DNA of 64,000 bases from Thalassarchaeum sp002495735 (lineage in GTDB: Archaea; Thermoplasmatota; Poseidoniia; Poseidoniales; Thalassarchaeaceae). The DNA is taken from assembly GCA_937911265.1 (NCBI GenBank), contig CALDRG010000064.1, forward strand, positions 1-64,000. The letters run 5' to 3'. The translations under genes were made by a program, and so were the position numbers. This document shows, piece after piece, positions 34,247 through 42,503 of the stretch (position 1 is the first letter of the stretch; the number at the start of each line of letters is the position of its first letter). The notes beneath the pieces are model-generated. The model was given only the letters and a program-made list of their open reading frames with translations, ran no database searches and was not told the DNA's origin.

Positions 34247-35602
34247 TCACTCCGCCCTCAGATTCTCCAGTTCCTCTTCGACAGCCTTCTGGGTGATTCT
34301 GTCGCCTTGCTCTCGTAGTCGGACTGCGACGATATCAATCTCTGATCCCTCTGCACCAGCAGTCACTGCCATGTTCCGGACATGGAGCTTCATGTGTCCG
34401 GCTTGGATACCTACTGTCGCCAACGCCCTCAGGGCACCGAGGTTCTGGGCCAACCCCGCTGCCGCCATCACCTTGGCGAGCTCGTCGGCGGAAGTGATTC
34501 CGAGCAGAGCCACGTTGGCTTGCGCTGCAGGGTGCACTCTCACTGCACCTCCCACTAGCCCCACAGCCATCGGTAGTTCAATCGAGCCCACTAGATTGCC
34601 TTCGCCATCCTTCTCCCAGTGAGTCAGCGAGCCATAGGTCCTCTCGTGTGCGGCGAAACTGTGAGCACCGGACTCCACAGCCCGCCAGTCCTGTCCACAG
34701 GCGAGGGCTATGGGAGATATCGCATTCATGATGCCCTTGTTGTGAGTAGTGGCGCGAAACGGGTCGGCTTTGGCGAAGTGATATGCTTGCAGTATTCCCT
34801 CTATGACTTCGGAGCCCTGCTCCGCATTGCCCTTGTCCGACAATTCCTCAGGGCTGAATACAGCACTCACCCTAGCCAGTCTGTGCACGGCAAGATTGCT
34901 GATTATGCGCAGTATAACTGTCCCACCTGTCATACTCTCTATCTTTGGGGCGATGGTCTCGGCCATGGTGTTGACAGCGTTTGCACCCATGGCGTCTCTA
35001 CAGTCCACCAGGATGTGGACAATGACCATCGGTCCGGAGTCAGTTTCTATTATTCTGACTTGAATATCCCGACATCCGCCACCGAATTTGACTAGAATCG
35101 GGTCGACAGCATTGCAAGATTCGACTAATTCGGCGCTTTTTCCTAGGATTGAAGCCTTTGCAACTTCTGGATCATCGCAACCCACAACTTGGATTTGCCC
35201 AATCATCACTGGATCATCGTTGTCAGAGGTGAATCCACCATTGGCATGGCACCTCTTTGCCATATTGCTGGCGGCAGCCACCACACTTGGTTCCTCAAGG
35301 ACGAATGGTATCAGATAGTGCTCACCATCGATGATGAAGTTGGTAGCGACTCCGATGGGCAGCGAGTATGTCCCGATTACATTCTCAATCATCCTATCTG
35401 CTGAATCTTCGGAAAGCTCACCTGAAGAGGACCATGCCTCTACTTGCTCTGGTGTGAGTTTGGCTGTGTGAGCCAGCACCTCCCTGCGTTCTGAAACAGA
35501 GAGCTTGTAGAATCCTTCGAGTCGGCTGCTGTCGACGGGCATCTGTATCAGTTGAAGCCCGGAGTAATTGGCTTCTAACTGTTTGCGATTGACCTTGTTC
35601 AT
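34247..35602 (-). CDS. mvaA: Hydroxymethylglutaryl-CoA reductase, class II
   Basis: Forms mevalonate from HMG-CoA for archaeal isoprenoid lipids. The sequence has class II features: MIENVIG (Glu 73), VDCRDAMGANAVNTMAE, TTHNKGIMNA with its Lys, and a His in AGHMKLH near the C-terminus. Length 451 fits class II (about 430) rather than class I. The C-terminal 25 residues (VRLREQGDRITQKAVEEELENLRAE) form a charged helix. Start ATG 35602 faces a divergent, motif-rich control region. Class II enzymes are mainly bacterial and occur in only some archaea, so acquisition by transfer is likely. Confidence 0.95.
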   Translation of the reverse strand: MNKVNRKQLEANYSGLQLIQMPVDSSRLEGFYKLSVSERREVLAHTAKLTPEQVEAWSSSGELSEDSADRMIENVIGTYSLPIGVATNFIIDGEHYLIPFVLEEPSVVAAASNMAKRCHANGGFTSDNDDPVMIGQIQVVGCDDPEVAKASILGKSAELVESCNAVDPILVKFGGGCRDIQVRIIETDSGPMVIVHILVDCRDAMGANAVNTMAETIAPKIESMTGGTVILRIISNLAVHRLARVSAVFSPEELSDKGNAEQGSEVIEGILQAYHFAKADPFRATTHNKGIMNAISPIALACGQDWRAVESGAHSFAAHERTYGSLTHWEKDGEGNLVGSIELPMAVGLVGGAVRVHPAAQANVALLGITSADELAKVMAAAGLAQNLGALRALATVGIQAGHMKLHVRNMAVTAGAEGSEIDIVAVRLREQGDRITQKAVEEELENLRAE

Positions 35603-35644
35603 GTTCGCGATTTAGCAGTATAGTTCAGAAAACACTTCCTAAAA

Positions 35645-35816
35645 ATGCGTTAATCTACCCATTAACGGGTTGTTAACGCATCAATAAAGCGTTAGTGAAG
35701 CGTTAACATCGAATTGTCACATTCGTAGCACTGGGTGAAAAGGGCCCAACTAAATCCTCTCGGAAAAACGCGAGAATGCGTTAAATCACCATATGAGAAG
35801 CGTGAGGATGCGTGAA
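35645..35816 (+). promoter_or_regulatory. Array of about eight GCGT(T/G)A motifs in a divergent promoter region
   Basis: The 222-base gap between mvaA and the AAA/winged-helix gene holds repeated copies of a short motif. ATGCGTTAA occurs at 35645-35653, 35776-35784 and, reversed, 35673-35681. Shorter forms are CCGTTAAT reversed at 35661-35668, GCGTTAG at 35689-35695, GCGTTAA at 35700-35706, GCGTGAG at 35800-35806 and ATGCGTGAA at 35808-35816. Neighbouring copies are 11 and 10 bases apart (35689/35700 and 35800/35810), one helical turn. This looks like a multi-site operator or, less likely, an origin-type cluster. The last copy ends 8 bases before ATG 35825. Confidence 0.7.
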
Positions 35817-35824
35817 TATTAAGA

Positions 35825-37636
35825 ATGAGAGAGCTCGCTGCTCGAGCAATGATGGGAGAGGCAGTTTCTCTACTTGACCTACCTCCCCTCAGGGGAAATC
35901 CCTTCGAACTCAGACCAATCGAGTCGACGCGAGCCCAGGACATAGTCGGGCGCGATTCACTGATGACCCGCTTGAGAGAGCATATCATATCCGAATCTCC
36001 GAGGATGGTGCTCTTAGTTGGGGGACGAGGCAGCGGTAGAACCTCTCTGGTAAACGCCCTGTCTTCTCAGGTCAGTAAGAAGTTCGTCGGCCAGTTCTGG
36101 CCTCGGGACGAGGCCGTCAGCTCCGTGATGAATGAGATCGCTGTCCATTTCATCGGTCACGAAGTTCCTCCGTCCACTGGGCAGATGTGTGAGCGCCTGA
36201 TTGAAACGCTCGAGCAGAGTACAGGACCACTCTCCCTAATTGCCCTTGATTACCCCTCAAATACCCCTATGAATGACTTCCTAGCGCGCATGACGCCACT
36301 GTTGCAGAGGCTCAAGGCACTGGTTCTGGTGACGCTGACACCGGCACAACTGACCTCCTTGGACGAAGAGGTGCTCGATGTGTTCGATTCCCCCGAGCAT
36401 CTTGATGGCCTATCGGAGAGTCAGATTCAGAAGTTGGCCGACAATCTCGTGCGCAGGAAGGCCCGTGAGCGCTGGATCATCAACCCCGATATCTTGACTG
36501 CCATCCACGATAGCACAGCAGGAAATCCACGCGAGGTGGTGCGCTTGTGCCGGGCGCTCATTGATGAAAGGCGAGGTGTCGGCTCCGAGGGTACACTCGA
36601 GAGGCTGGTCGGATGGCAGAGGATCGTGCAGGAAGAGGACGAAGATCCTCCAGAGGCACACTCCTCCCTCACCGAGTTAGAATCAGAACCCGTTCCCGAG
36701 TCAGTCGAAGATGGTGAGGACTGGGACGTCGAGCCCGATGACCTGTGGGAGGATGAATCCGAACCCGAAGGCCAATCCGAAGAGTTCGATTGGGACAAGG
36801 AACTCCCTGAACCAGACGATATCTGGGACGATGGGCCCGTGCCCGTGCCCGTGCCCGAGCCCGAGCCCGAGTCGCAGTCGCCCCCTCCAGAGGAGAACCA
36901 GGAGACGCTGGATTCCTTCCTCTTCGCCGAAGAGGGCACTGAACATCTGGTACAGCCTCGTCACGCCGGCGGACTCAGTGGCTTAGCCGACAGATCACAG
37001 AGAATCAGCGCAGCCATGCCCGAGGGTCTGGACGAGACTCCGATTACGGTCGCCGAGAATCGGCCGCAATTGACACCGGCTCCTATCAGGCCACCTCCTA
37101 GGCCGAATCCCGAACCTGCATTCGTTACCGACGCCAAGCCAGACACCTCGGTGCTACCCACTCAGGACCAACCGGTGATGGCTGCCGAGGGTGCCCTTTG
37201 GACTGTGGACTCTAGTCTCGGCTCATCCCTGCCTGTCTTAGATGCGGAGCCAAAGGCCAGTCCCGAACCAGTCTTCGACATCGATCACTCCCCTCCTCCT
37301 GCCGTAGTGCCGGAGCCAGTGTTTGAGGAGCCGGAACCTGCTCCTCCCCAAATCCCGATTCCCCTCGGACCAGCTTGGGATGTTGACGAGCCTCTCAACC
37401 ATGCCCGAGTCGCGACAGTTTCTGATGCTGAGCGTACCGTGCTGGCAGCAGCCAAGGCACGCGAGATCTCACCTTCGGACCCGGAACTACAGGCCTTTCT
37501 CGAGGTCGGTAGACCTCGACTATCGCAGATTTTCAATGGACTGCGGAAAGCTGGCCTGCTCTCGGTCAGGAAGCAGGGCAGGACGAGACTGTTCAAACTA
37601 AGCAGAGCAGCCTCGTTGGAACTCGAGATGACATAG
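35825..37636 (+). CDS. AAA-family ATPase-like protein with C-terminal winged helix and altered Walker A
   Basis: N-terminal ATPase-like domain (about 20-255): NPFELRP, then VGRDSLMTRL, a P-loop VGGRGSGRTS (66-74) in which the catalytic Lys is replaced by Arg 72, and a possible Walker B LIALDYP. A very long Pro/Glu/Asp-rich linker (about 275-510) includes Pro-Val and Pro-Glu dipeptide runs. The C-terminus (about 525-603: ILAAAKAREISPSD-like start, RLSQIFNGLRKAGLLSVRKQGRTRLFKLS) is a winged helix, a DNA-binding fold. It resembles Orc1/Cdc6-like or STAND-type switches in outline only. It could bind the GCGTTAA array directly upstream and control itself and mvaA; that is inference. Starts at 35849 or 35852 (MMGEAV) are alternatives. 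Confidence 0.65.
   Translation: MRELAARAMMGEAVSLLDLPPLRGNPFELRPIESTRAQDIVGRDSLMTRLREHIISESPRMVLLVGGRGSGRTSLVNALSSQVSKKFVGQFWPRDEAVSSVMNEIAVHFIGHEVPPSTGQMCERLIETLEQSTGPLSLIALDYPSNTPMNDFLARMTPLLQRLKALVLVTLTPAQLTSLDEEVLDVFDSPEHLDGLSESQIQKLADNLVRRKARERWIINPDILTAIHDSTAGNPREVVRLCRALIDERRGVGSEGTLERLVGWQRIVQEEDEDPPEAHSSLTELESEPVPESVEDGEDWDVEPDDLWEDESEPEGQSEEFDWDKELPEPDDIWDDGPVPVPVPEPEPESQSPPPEENQETLDSFLFAEEGTEHLVQPRHAGGLSGLADRSQRISAAMPEGLDETPITVAENRPQLTPAPIRPPPRPNPEPAFVTDAKPDTSVLPTQDQPVMAAEGALWTVDSSLGSSLPVLDAEPKASPEPVFDIDHSPPPAVVPEPVFEEPEPAPPQIPIPLGPAWDVDEPLNHARVATVSDAERTVLAAAKAREISPSDPELQAFLEVGRPRLSQIFNGLRKAGLLSVRKQGRTRLFKLSRAASLELEMT
36835..36870 (+). repeat. Hexanucleotide tandem repeat inside the AAA/winged-helix gene
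   Basis: Six consecutive hexamers, three GCCCGT then three GCCCGA, encode alternating Pro-Val and Pro-Glu in the linker of the protein. Such runs can expand or contract without shifting the frame. Confidence 0.75.
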
Positions 37637-37644
37637 GTGCTCAA

Positions 37645-37935
37645 ATGTCCGGCTCAGTAGTAACCAGAGATAAGGTTGAGAGGTATCTGGCCCTGACGAC
37701 TGAGGCTAGGTCGAAGGCGACCCCCTGCGCGGAAGGTGTGGAGGACGAGGCCCGATTGACCTCGATGCTGAGGATGTGCGATGACTACGCCGCTGATGCC
37801 AGGCATTTCATGGAGTCCGATGATTTGGTTCGCGCCTTCGGGGCCATCAACTACTCGCACGCTTGGTTGGATGCCGCCGTTAGAATCGGTCTACTGGACG
37901 GCCATGGAGATGACCGGTTGTTCACGCTGCCCTAG
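37645..37935 (+). CDS. DUF357 family protein
   Basis: A 96-residue all-helical archaeal protein. The pattern MLRMCDDYAADARHFMESDDLVRAFGAINYSHAWLDAAVRIGLLD matches DUF357, where a conserved Tyr, an Asp-Ala pair, a Trp-Leu-Asp-Ala and a Gly recur. The function of the family is unknown to me. It starts eight bases after the AAA/winged-helix gene, so it probably shares its transcript, and its stop overlaps the convergent PIN gene by four bases. Confidence 0.75.
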   Translation: MSGSVVTRDKVERYLALTTEARSKATPCAEGVEDEARLTSMLRMCDDYAADARHFMESDDLVRAFGAINYSHAWLDAAVRIGLLDGHGDDRLFTLP

Positions 37936-38300
37936 GTCTCGACCAGCCTGAGGAACCGGCCCGATGCGACTTCGATGTAGGATCCTCCAGAGGATATCAA
38001 TCTCTCCTTAAGGTCCCGGTCGACTGTCAGTACCGGCCATCTTCTCGAACCAGAGAGAGTTACCAGCATCTCGTCCGGATGAGACATCCCATCAAGGTCG
38101 AGAACTCTCTCGGAACGGCTCTCGAGCAAACTGAGGAGGAGTCCCTTCCTCTGTTGCGACAACAGATCTAATTCGCGATGCACACTTTCGAGCACCATGA
38201 GTTCGGCTTGGCCAACCACTCCCTTCATCGCATCGTCGATATTCAACTTTGCATCCATCAGTGCGGCCCAGCCGCATGCGTCTACGAGGACGCCGACCAT
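37932..38300 (-). CDS. PIN-domain protein next to aIF2-gamma (FCF1/VapC9-like)
   Basis: Small PIN-fold nuclease: VLVDACGWAALMDAK gives the first acidic residue, VLESVHRELDLL the second, and VLTVDRDLKERL the third cluster. I chose ATG 38300, giving 122 residues beginning MVGVLVDACGW, because a GGGTGAT ribosome site overlaps the eif2g stop directly upstream; the longer frame runs back inside eif2g. In many archaea a PIN protein of this kind lies beside the aIF2-gamma gene, and relatives process rRNA, so ribosome maturation is the likely role. No antitoxin partner is visible, arguing against a toxin-antitoxin pair. Confidence 0.75.
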   Translation of the reverse strand: MVGVLVDACGWAALMDAKLNIDDAMKGVVGQAELMVLESVHRELDLLSQQRKGLLLSLLESRSERVLDLDGMSHPDEMLVTLSGSRRWPVLTVDRDLKERLISSGGSYIEVASGRFLRLVET

Positions 38301-38304
38301 CCAA

Positions 38305-39564
38305 TCACCCTGCAATCGAGCCGTGGCCGATGAGCCGCCAGCGCGAGCCGATGCGACGGGACAGCGTGATTCGACTACCTGACTTGGCACAAATTGGCAA
38401 CCTCAGTTGCAACGTCGCCGATCGACCTTTGATCGATGAGACTGTTCCGACGCTGGTGGCGGTGGCAGAGTTCACCATAAGCATCTCATTGGGCTGCAGC
38501 GGGCGAACCGATTTGGCATCCCCTTCTCCGGCCGAGGCCATGTTCTCAAGCAGATCGAGATCGAGATCTAGGGCCTCCCATATTGGTGGCAGTTCACCCT
38601 CGCGAGCCATGACCTGTCCAGAGAGCTCATCGGCCTTGGTGGAGACAGGGTCCATCGGAGTAGCGATGCCGCACAATCCTCCTGCGTGAACGGATTGCAG
38701 GTCAAGCCCACCTCCCTTGACACTCTGAATGGTAGTTCGAATTGGCTCCCAAGTCGTCTTTCCGCCTGTTTGCACCCTGCGGCCAGGGGCTATCAATATC
38801 GAATCTCCCACGCTGAAGGAACCCTCGACGATGCTGCCGCCGATGATTCCGCCCTGCAGTTTCTCAGGGCGCGAGCCCGGACGATTCGTGTCGAACGAGC
38901 GAGCGACGTACATCAGACCTGACTCACCAGAGGGCCTGTCTGGAGTGGGAATGACGTCTTCGATGGCCTGTATCAAGACGTCTAGGTTGACGTCGTGGTG
39001 GGCCGAGACCGGGATGATTGGAGCAGACTCGGCTATCGTGCCCTTCAGGAAGTCTCTAATCTCCTCGTGGGATTCGACAGCCCTCTCTCGACTCACTATG
39101 TCGATCTTGTTCTGTACCACTACTATGTTCTCTATTCCTGCTATCTGCAATGCGGCCAGATGTTCACGGGTCTGAGGCTGCGGGCACTTCTCAGTAGCAG
39201 AAATGAGTAGCATCGCCCCATCCATAATCGAGGAGCCTGAAATCATCACAGCCATCAGGGTCTCGTGACCCGGGGCGTCAACAAACGAGACCACACGTAG
39301 AAGCTCGCCATCCGAGTCCTCGTTGCCATCAGGGTGCTTACCTCTAGCGTAGTACCTACCGTCAGAGGTCCTGTAGAACGCTGTGTCGGCGTAGCCTAAC
39401 TTGATGCTGATGCCGCGCTTCATTTCCTCCGAGTGGGTATCGGTCCAGACTCCGGAGAGCGCTTGAGTGAGAGTGGTCTTACCGTGATCGACGTGACCGA
39501 CCATGCCGATGTTGACTACAGGTTGACTGGGAAGACTCTGAACCAGTTTAATTCCCCCTGCCAA
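38305..39564 (-). CDS. eif2g: Translation initiation factor 2 subunit gamma
   Basis: GTPase subunit of aIF2 that delivers Met-tRNAi to the small ribosomal subunit. G motifs are clear: GMVGHVDHGKTTL, the switch region with DAPGHETLMA, and VVQNKIDIV. EF-Tu-like domains 2 and 3 follow. The conserved core begins QPVVNIGMVG. The longest frame starts at ATG 39612, which would lie 47 bases inside rps6e. A TTG at 39564, one base after the S6e stop and preceded by GGAG, gives a more usual N-terminus, so I place the start there with modest certainty. The PIN gene follows immediately. Confidence 0.9.
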   Translation of the reverse strand: MAGGIKLVQSLPSQPVVNIGMVGHVDHGKTTLTQALSGVWTDTHSEEMKRGISIKLGYADTAFYRTSDGRYYARGKHPDGNEDSDGELLRVVSFVDAPGHETLMAVMISGSSIMDGAMLLISATEKCPQPQTREHLAALQIAGIENIVVVQNKIDIVSRERAVESHEEIRDFLKGTIAESAPIIPVSAHHDVNLDVLIQAIEDVIPTPDRPSGESGLMYVARSFDTNRPGSRPEKLQGGIIGGSIVEGSFSVGDSILIAPGRRVQTGGKTTWEPIRTTIQSVKGGGLDLQSVHAGGLCGIATPMDPVSTKADELSGQVMAREGELPPIWEALDLDLDLLENMASAGEGDAKSVRPLQPNEMLMVNSATATSVGTVSSIKGRSATLQLRLPICAKSGSRITLSRRIGSRWRLIGHGSIAG

Positions 39565-39565
39565 C

Positions 39566-40063
39566 TCACTCCTCTTCTCCAGAGGGCTCCTCGACAGGTG
39601 CGGCCTCCTCAACGAGGCCGAAGATGGCGTCGAGGGAGCGATTGCCCGCCTCGGTGATCTTCAGGTTAATCTGGCGGGTGTCCTGGCCGATTACGTTGCC
39701 TCGCAGCTTACGTCGCCTTCTGAGGCCGTCGTACTTGTATCGATACACCTTACCTCTCTTCTTGACATAGCGCTTGCCCTTGTAACCGATTCCCGCAGTG
39801 ATGAGGACTGACTTGATGCCGACGCCGTCCAGTTCTGGCCTCATAGGGCGCCCCGTCAGATCGGAGCCACCAGTGATCTCCAGTTTGTATCCAGATAGGG
39901 ATTTGTCACCCTCTCCGATGAACATACCGTCCACCGAATCCCCGATTTTCTTACCTAGGAAGTGGTTGTAGTTTGAGCCCGTAATCTCGATACCGAAGGC
40001 CCGGCCACTCGATGTGGGATTGGTATCGTTAATCACCGCTTTGAATGCCTGCTCCGCTGCCAT
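39566..40063 (-). CDS. rps6e: Ribosomal protein S6e
   Basis: Archaeal/eukaryotic small-subunit protein. The FLGKKIGDSVDGMFIGEGDKSLSGYKLEITGGSD stretch (residues about 35-70) and RPMRPELDGVGIKSVLITAGIGYKGKR match the S6e core (GkkiGdeVdG and GytxxItGGsDxxGxPM). A basic KRGKVYRYKYDGLRRRRKLRGNVIG block binds rRNA. The last 20 residues are an acidic, Pro/Glu-rich extension. Clustered with eif2g and the PIN gene, a common archaeal translation cluster. Confidence 0.95.
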   Translation of the reverse strand: MAAEQAFKAVINDTNPTSSGRAFGIEITGSNYNHFLGKKIGDSVDGMFIGEGDKSLSGYKLEITGGSDLTGRPMRPELDGVGIKSVLITAGIGYKGKRYVKKRGKVYRYKYDGLRRRRKLRGNVIGQDTRQINLKITEAGNRSLDAIFGLVEEAAPVEEPSGEEE

Positions 40064-40138
40064 CTCATCACCTCGGACGGCCTCCCGACTAAAGGCCCCT
40101 ATAAGAGCGGTTCGGAAGCGCCATAGGCGCTTGCTGAA

Positions 40139-41341
40139 TCAACTGATTTCCTTCTCAATTCGACTCTCCAGAGCCGCAGGTGCGGTATTGGTCATGGTGA
40201 TGTGCTGCGTCCTCCCCCTACCCACCGTCGCGTTCGCAGTCCGCGACTCAATCAGCCCCAATGTCTCGAGCTCCTTGAGGTGCTTCCAGAAGGTGGTGTA
40301 ACTGCGGGGTTTGTCCCCGTTCTCCTCGCAGACTAGATTGTACAACTTCTGGGCATCACCGCTGGAGATCTCGTCCACCCTCTTGAGGCGCCTGCAGATA
40401 CCGAGGAGGACCAGTTTCTGATGCTTGCCCAGATTGTCGACCTGACTTGGTTCGACCGAAGCACCCCGTAAGGTGCTGGGTCGTACATCCTCGATTAAGA
40501 CGTCTCCTCTGCCATCCATCTCGGCGCGTCGAATTGCTGCTTCCAGCAGTTCGATGGCGAGACGCGCGTCACCTGTCTCAGCGGCGAACCTACCGATCTT
40601 GGACAGAGTGTCATCGCCCACCGATCCCGGTTTGCAGGCCTCCTCGTAGCGCTGCCTAGCGATACCCGTGAGCGCGCGCTCGTCGTATCCGCCCAGCGCC
40701 ATCATGCTGCTCTCGCCGAGCCGAGAGATAATGGCTGGTTCGAACAACCTGATTAGGGAAACATCTTGACTCACCAGTATCATCGAGAGCGAGCCCTGCT
40801 GGTCCTGACCCTCATCGATTCGGAGCAGTTTGTAGATTAGGTCGCCCTTGTCGTTGCGAATTAGCACATCTACTTCGTCGAGGGTTAGCAGGAGATGGGT
40901 CTTGTGTACCTTGAGGTTACGACGAATAGATTGGATGATCTCGCTCGAGCTGAAGCCCCGTTCTGGGTGTCCAGAGTCGAGTGAGCGAGCAATCTCCTGC
41001 AACACCTGTGAGGCAGTTGGGTGGTTGCGGCAGTTGACATGAGCGAGAACTATCTTCCTGCGTCCGTCCAGCATTCGCTGAAGATCTTCTCCGAAGCGAC
41101 GTGTCATCACCGTCTTGCCCGAACCTACTGGTCCTGTAATGACTGCCCTGCCACTGACTCCGTCCCCTTCCATTCCACTGAACATCGAAGCGAGCTCACC
41201 GAGTTCCTCATCGCGACCGACCAATGCAGGCGGCGTCCAATCGAACGAGAAAAACATCCCGTTCAGCAGGACCTTGCCCGCTCCTATTCTGTCTAGGTAG
41301 TCGACCATTATGTGACTCGTGCTCACATCGTTATTAGACAT
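40139..41341 (-). CDS. orc1: Orc1/Cdc6 replication initiator
   Basis: Origin recognition and helicase-loading AAA+ protein. LVGRDEELGELASMF leads to Walker A GPVGSGKTV (70-78). Walker B LLLTLDEVDVLI (about 150-161) and sensor 1 LVSQDVSLIRLFEPAIISRLG follow, with the initiator-specific region between. The lid domain (VGDDTLSKIGRFAAETGDARLAIELLEAA) matches the Cdc6 sensor 2 pattern. The C-terminal winged helix (about 300-390) binds origin repeats. Length 400 is typical. Archaeal origins usually lie beside orc1, but the 48-base upstream gap shows no repeat cluster. Confidence 0.93.
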   Translation of the reverse strand: MSNNDVSTSHIMVDYLDRIGAGKVLLNGMFFSFDWTPPALVGRDEELGELASMFSGMEGDGVSGRAVITGPVGSGKTVMTRRFGEDLQRMLDGRRKIVLAHVNCRNHPTASQVLQEIARSLDSGHPERGFSSSEIIQSIRRNLKVHKTHLLLTLDEVDVLIRNDKGDLIYKLLRIDEGQDQQGSLSMILVSQDVSLIRLFEPAIISRLGESSMMALGGYDERALTGIARQRYEEACKPGSVGDDTLSKIGRFAAETGDARLAIELLEAAIRRAEMDGRGDVLIEDVRPSTLRGASVEPSQVDNLGKHQKLVLLGICRRLKRVDEISSGDAQKLYNLVCEENGDKPRSYTTFWKHLKELETLGLIESRTANATVGRGRTQHITMTNTAPAALESRIEKEIS

Positions 41342-41389
41342 ATTTGGAGCAGCGCGCGCACATATGCCTGTCTGCAGTGTGCACGTGAG

Positions 41390-42499
41390 TCAGGGTATCT
41401 CGTCGAACTGGTAACCTGTCTCCCACTTCTTCTCTCCAAGTGCAACTTCGAGCTCGTACGGGGTGATGAGCGGCTTGGCATACCTTACGGAATCGTCGAT
41501 TGCTATTCGAGGGCAGGCGGTGTTGACGTAGGCATCGACCGGGTAGAAGTCGATGAGGTCTGGGCTTATGTGATCCAGTGCCAGCAGGTATCCCTTGCGC
41601 CCGTGCTTCTCAAGTAGGCGCTTCATGCGTATTGCGAGGCTACGACGCATTTGGCCCGGCTTCTCGCCAATCAGGATACCGAACGTCTGGGCATCGTCGA
41701 CCGAGTTTATCAGACCGAAGCGCTGGCGCAGAATCCTCTCGATGCGTTCCAGGGACATCTCGGTGGCATCCCCTGAGTAAGGGTCGAGCATCGCCAGCGG
41801 CTTGCCAGTATGCAGCACTAGGCCGATGGGATGGAAATCGCCCGAGCCGAGGAACATGTAGTGCCCTATCGACGGGTCGTCGCCTGAGTAGTTGCAGCCG
41901 AGTACTTGGCCGGGAAAGGTCAACCTGTCACCGCCGACAGGTATCTCTACGTCGAAGCCCGCCATCTCAAGTCTACTCTTGAAATCCTCAAGCAGATGGA
42001 GGTGCTGTATGGAGCCCACTAGGCCGAGCCTCGCTCCAGTCAGAGGGGCAACCCTTCCAACCGCATCGAGAAAACGCTCCTTGGCAGTTTCTTCGTCAAT
42101 ATCGGCCTCCTCGCCGACCGACTCCAGTCGCGACTGAGCGATTGCGCGATGACTCTCGAGTAGAGGCAGGACTGCTGCCAACTCGGGGTCGCCATCGTAG
42201 GTGACTGGGATGAAGTGAGTTGGCATCCCTGAGTCGATGTTCATCTGACTGTGGCCCATGTGTGCGACCAGCTCGACCCCCATCATCTTCATCTTGTCAT
42301 GAACTAGGTCGCACGCTCCGTAGCACGGGTCGGCAGCCAGGATGACCTTAGCATCGGACCCGTCCTCAATTGAGTCCATCATCTCCAGAGCCTGCATTTT
42401 CAGTCCCTCGGGAACCTGTAGCGCGACAAGTCGGTTATCGTTAGCCCTAATCCTCTCGACTAAATCGTCGAGCTCGAAATCGTGTCTGTCCAAGTCCAT
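41390..42499 (-). CDS. dph2: Diphthamide biosynthesis protein Dph2
   Basis: Radical-type SAM enzyme that transfers the 3-amino-3-carboxypropyl group to a His of elongation factor 2. The three Cys that hold its 4Fe-4S cluster are present: Cys 59 (DPCYGACD), Cys 202 (LGCNYSG) and Cys 329 (NTACPRIAIDD), with spacing like the Pyrococcus enzyme. VALQVPEGLKMQA at the start is a family signature. Four bases after hpt, so one operon. It needs Dph5 and Dph6, which are not seen here. Confidence 0.93.
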   Translation of the reverse strand: MDLDRHDFELDDLVERIRANDNRLVALQVPEGLKMQALEMMDSIEDGSDAKVILAADPCYGACDLVHDKMKMMGVELVAHMGHSQMNIDSGMPTHFIPVTYDGDPELAAVLPLLESHRAIAQSRLESVGEEADIDEETAKERFLDAVGRVAPLTGARLGLVGSIQHLHLLEDFKSRLEMAGFDVEIPVGGDRLTFPGQVLGCNYSGDDPSIGHYMFLGSGDFHPIGLVLHTGKPLAMLDPYSGDATEMSLERIERILRQRFGLINSVDDAQTFGILIGEKPGQMRRSLAIRMKRLLEKHGRKGYLLALDHISPDLIDFYPVDAYVNTACPRIAIDDSVRYAKPLITPYELEVALGEKKWETGYQFDEIP

Positions 42500-42503
42500 G
42501 TAA

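Noticed and set aside
35603..35824. Reading the GCGTTAA cluster as a replication origin
   Set aside because: The motifs lack the long ORB-type sequence and the gap is not next to orc1. An operator fits the flanking genes better; the origin reading is kept only as an alternative.
36835..36870. The hexamer repeat as a CRISPR or regulatory repeat
   Set aside because: It is inside a coding frame, has no spacers, and simply encodes Pro-Val and Pro-Glu.
36427..36939. Ser/Gly-rich minus-strand frame opposite the AAA gene linker
   Set aside because: It is the antisense of Asp/Glu/Pro codons and has no start signals or family.
37932..38300. The PIN protein as a VapC toxin
   Set aside because: No antitoxin-like gene is adjacent, and the location beside eif2g is a stable archaeal arrangement linked with ribosome maturation.
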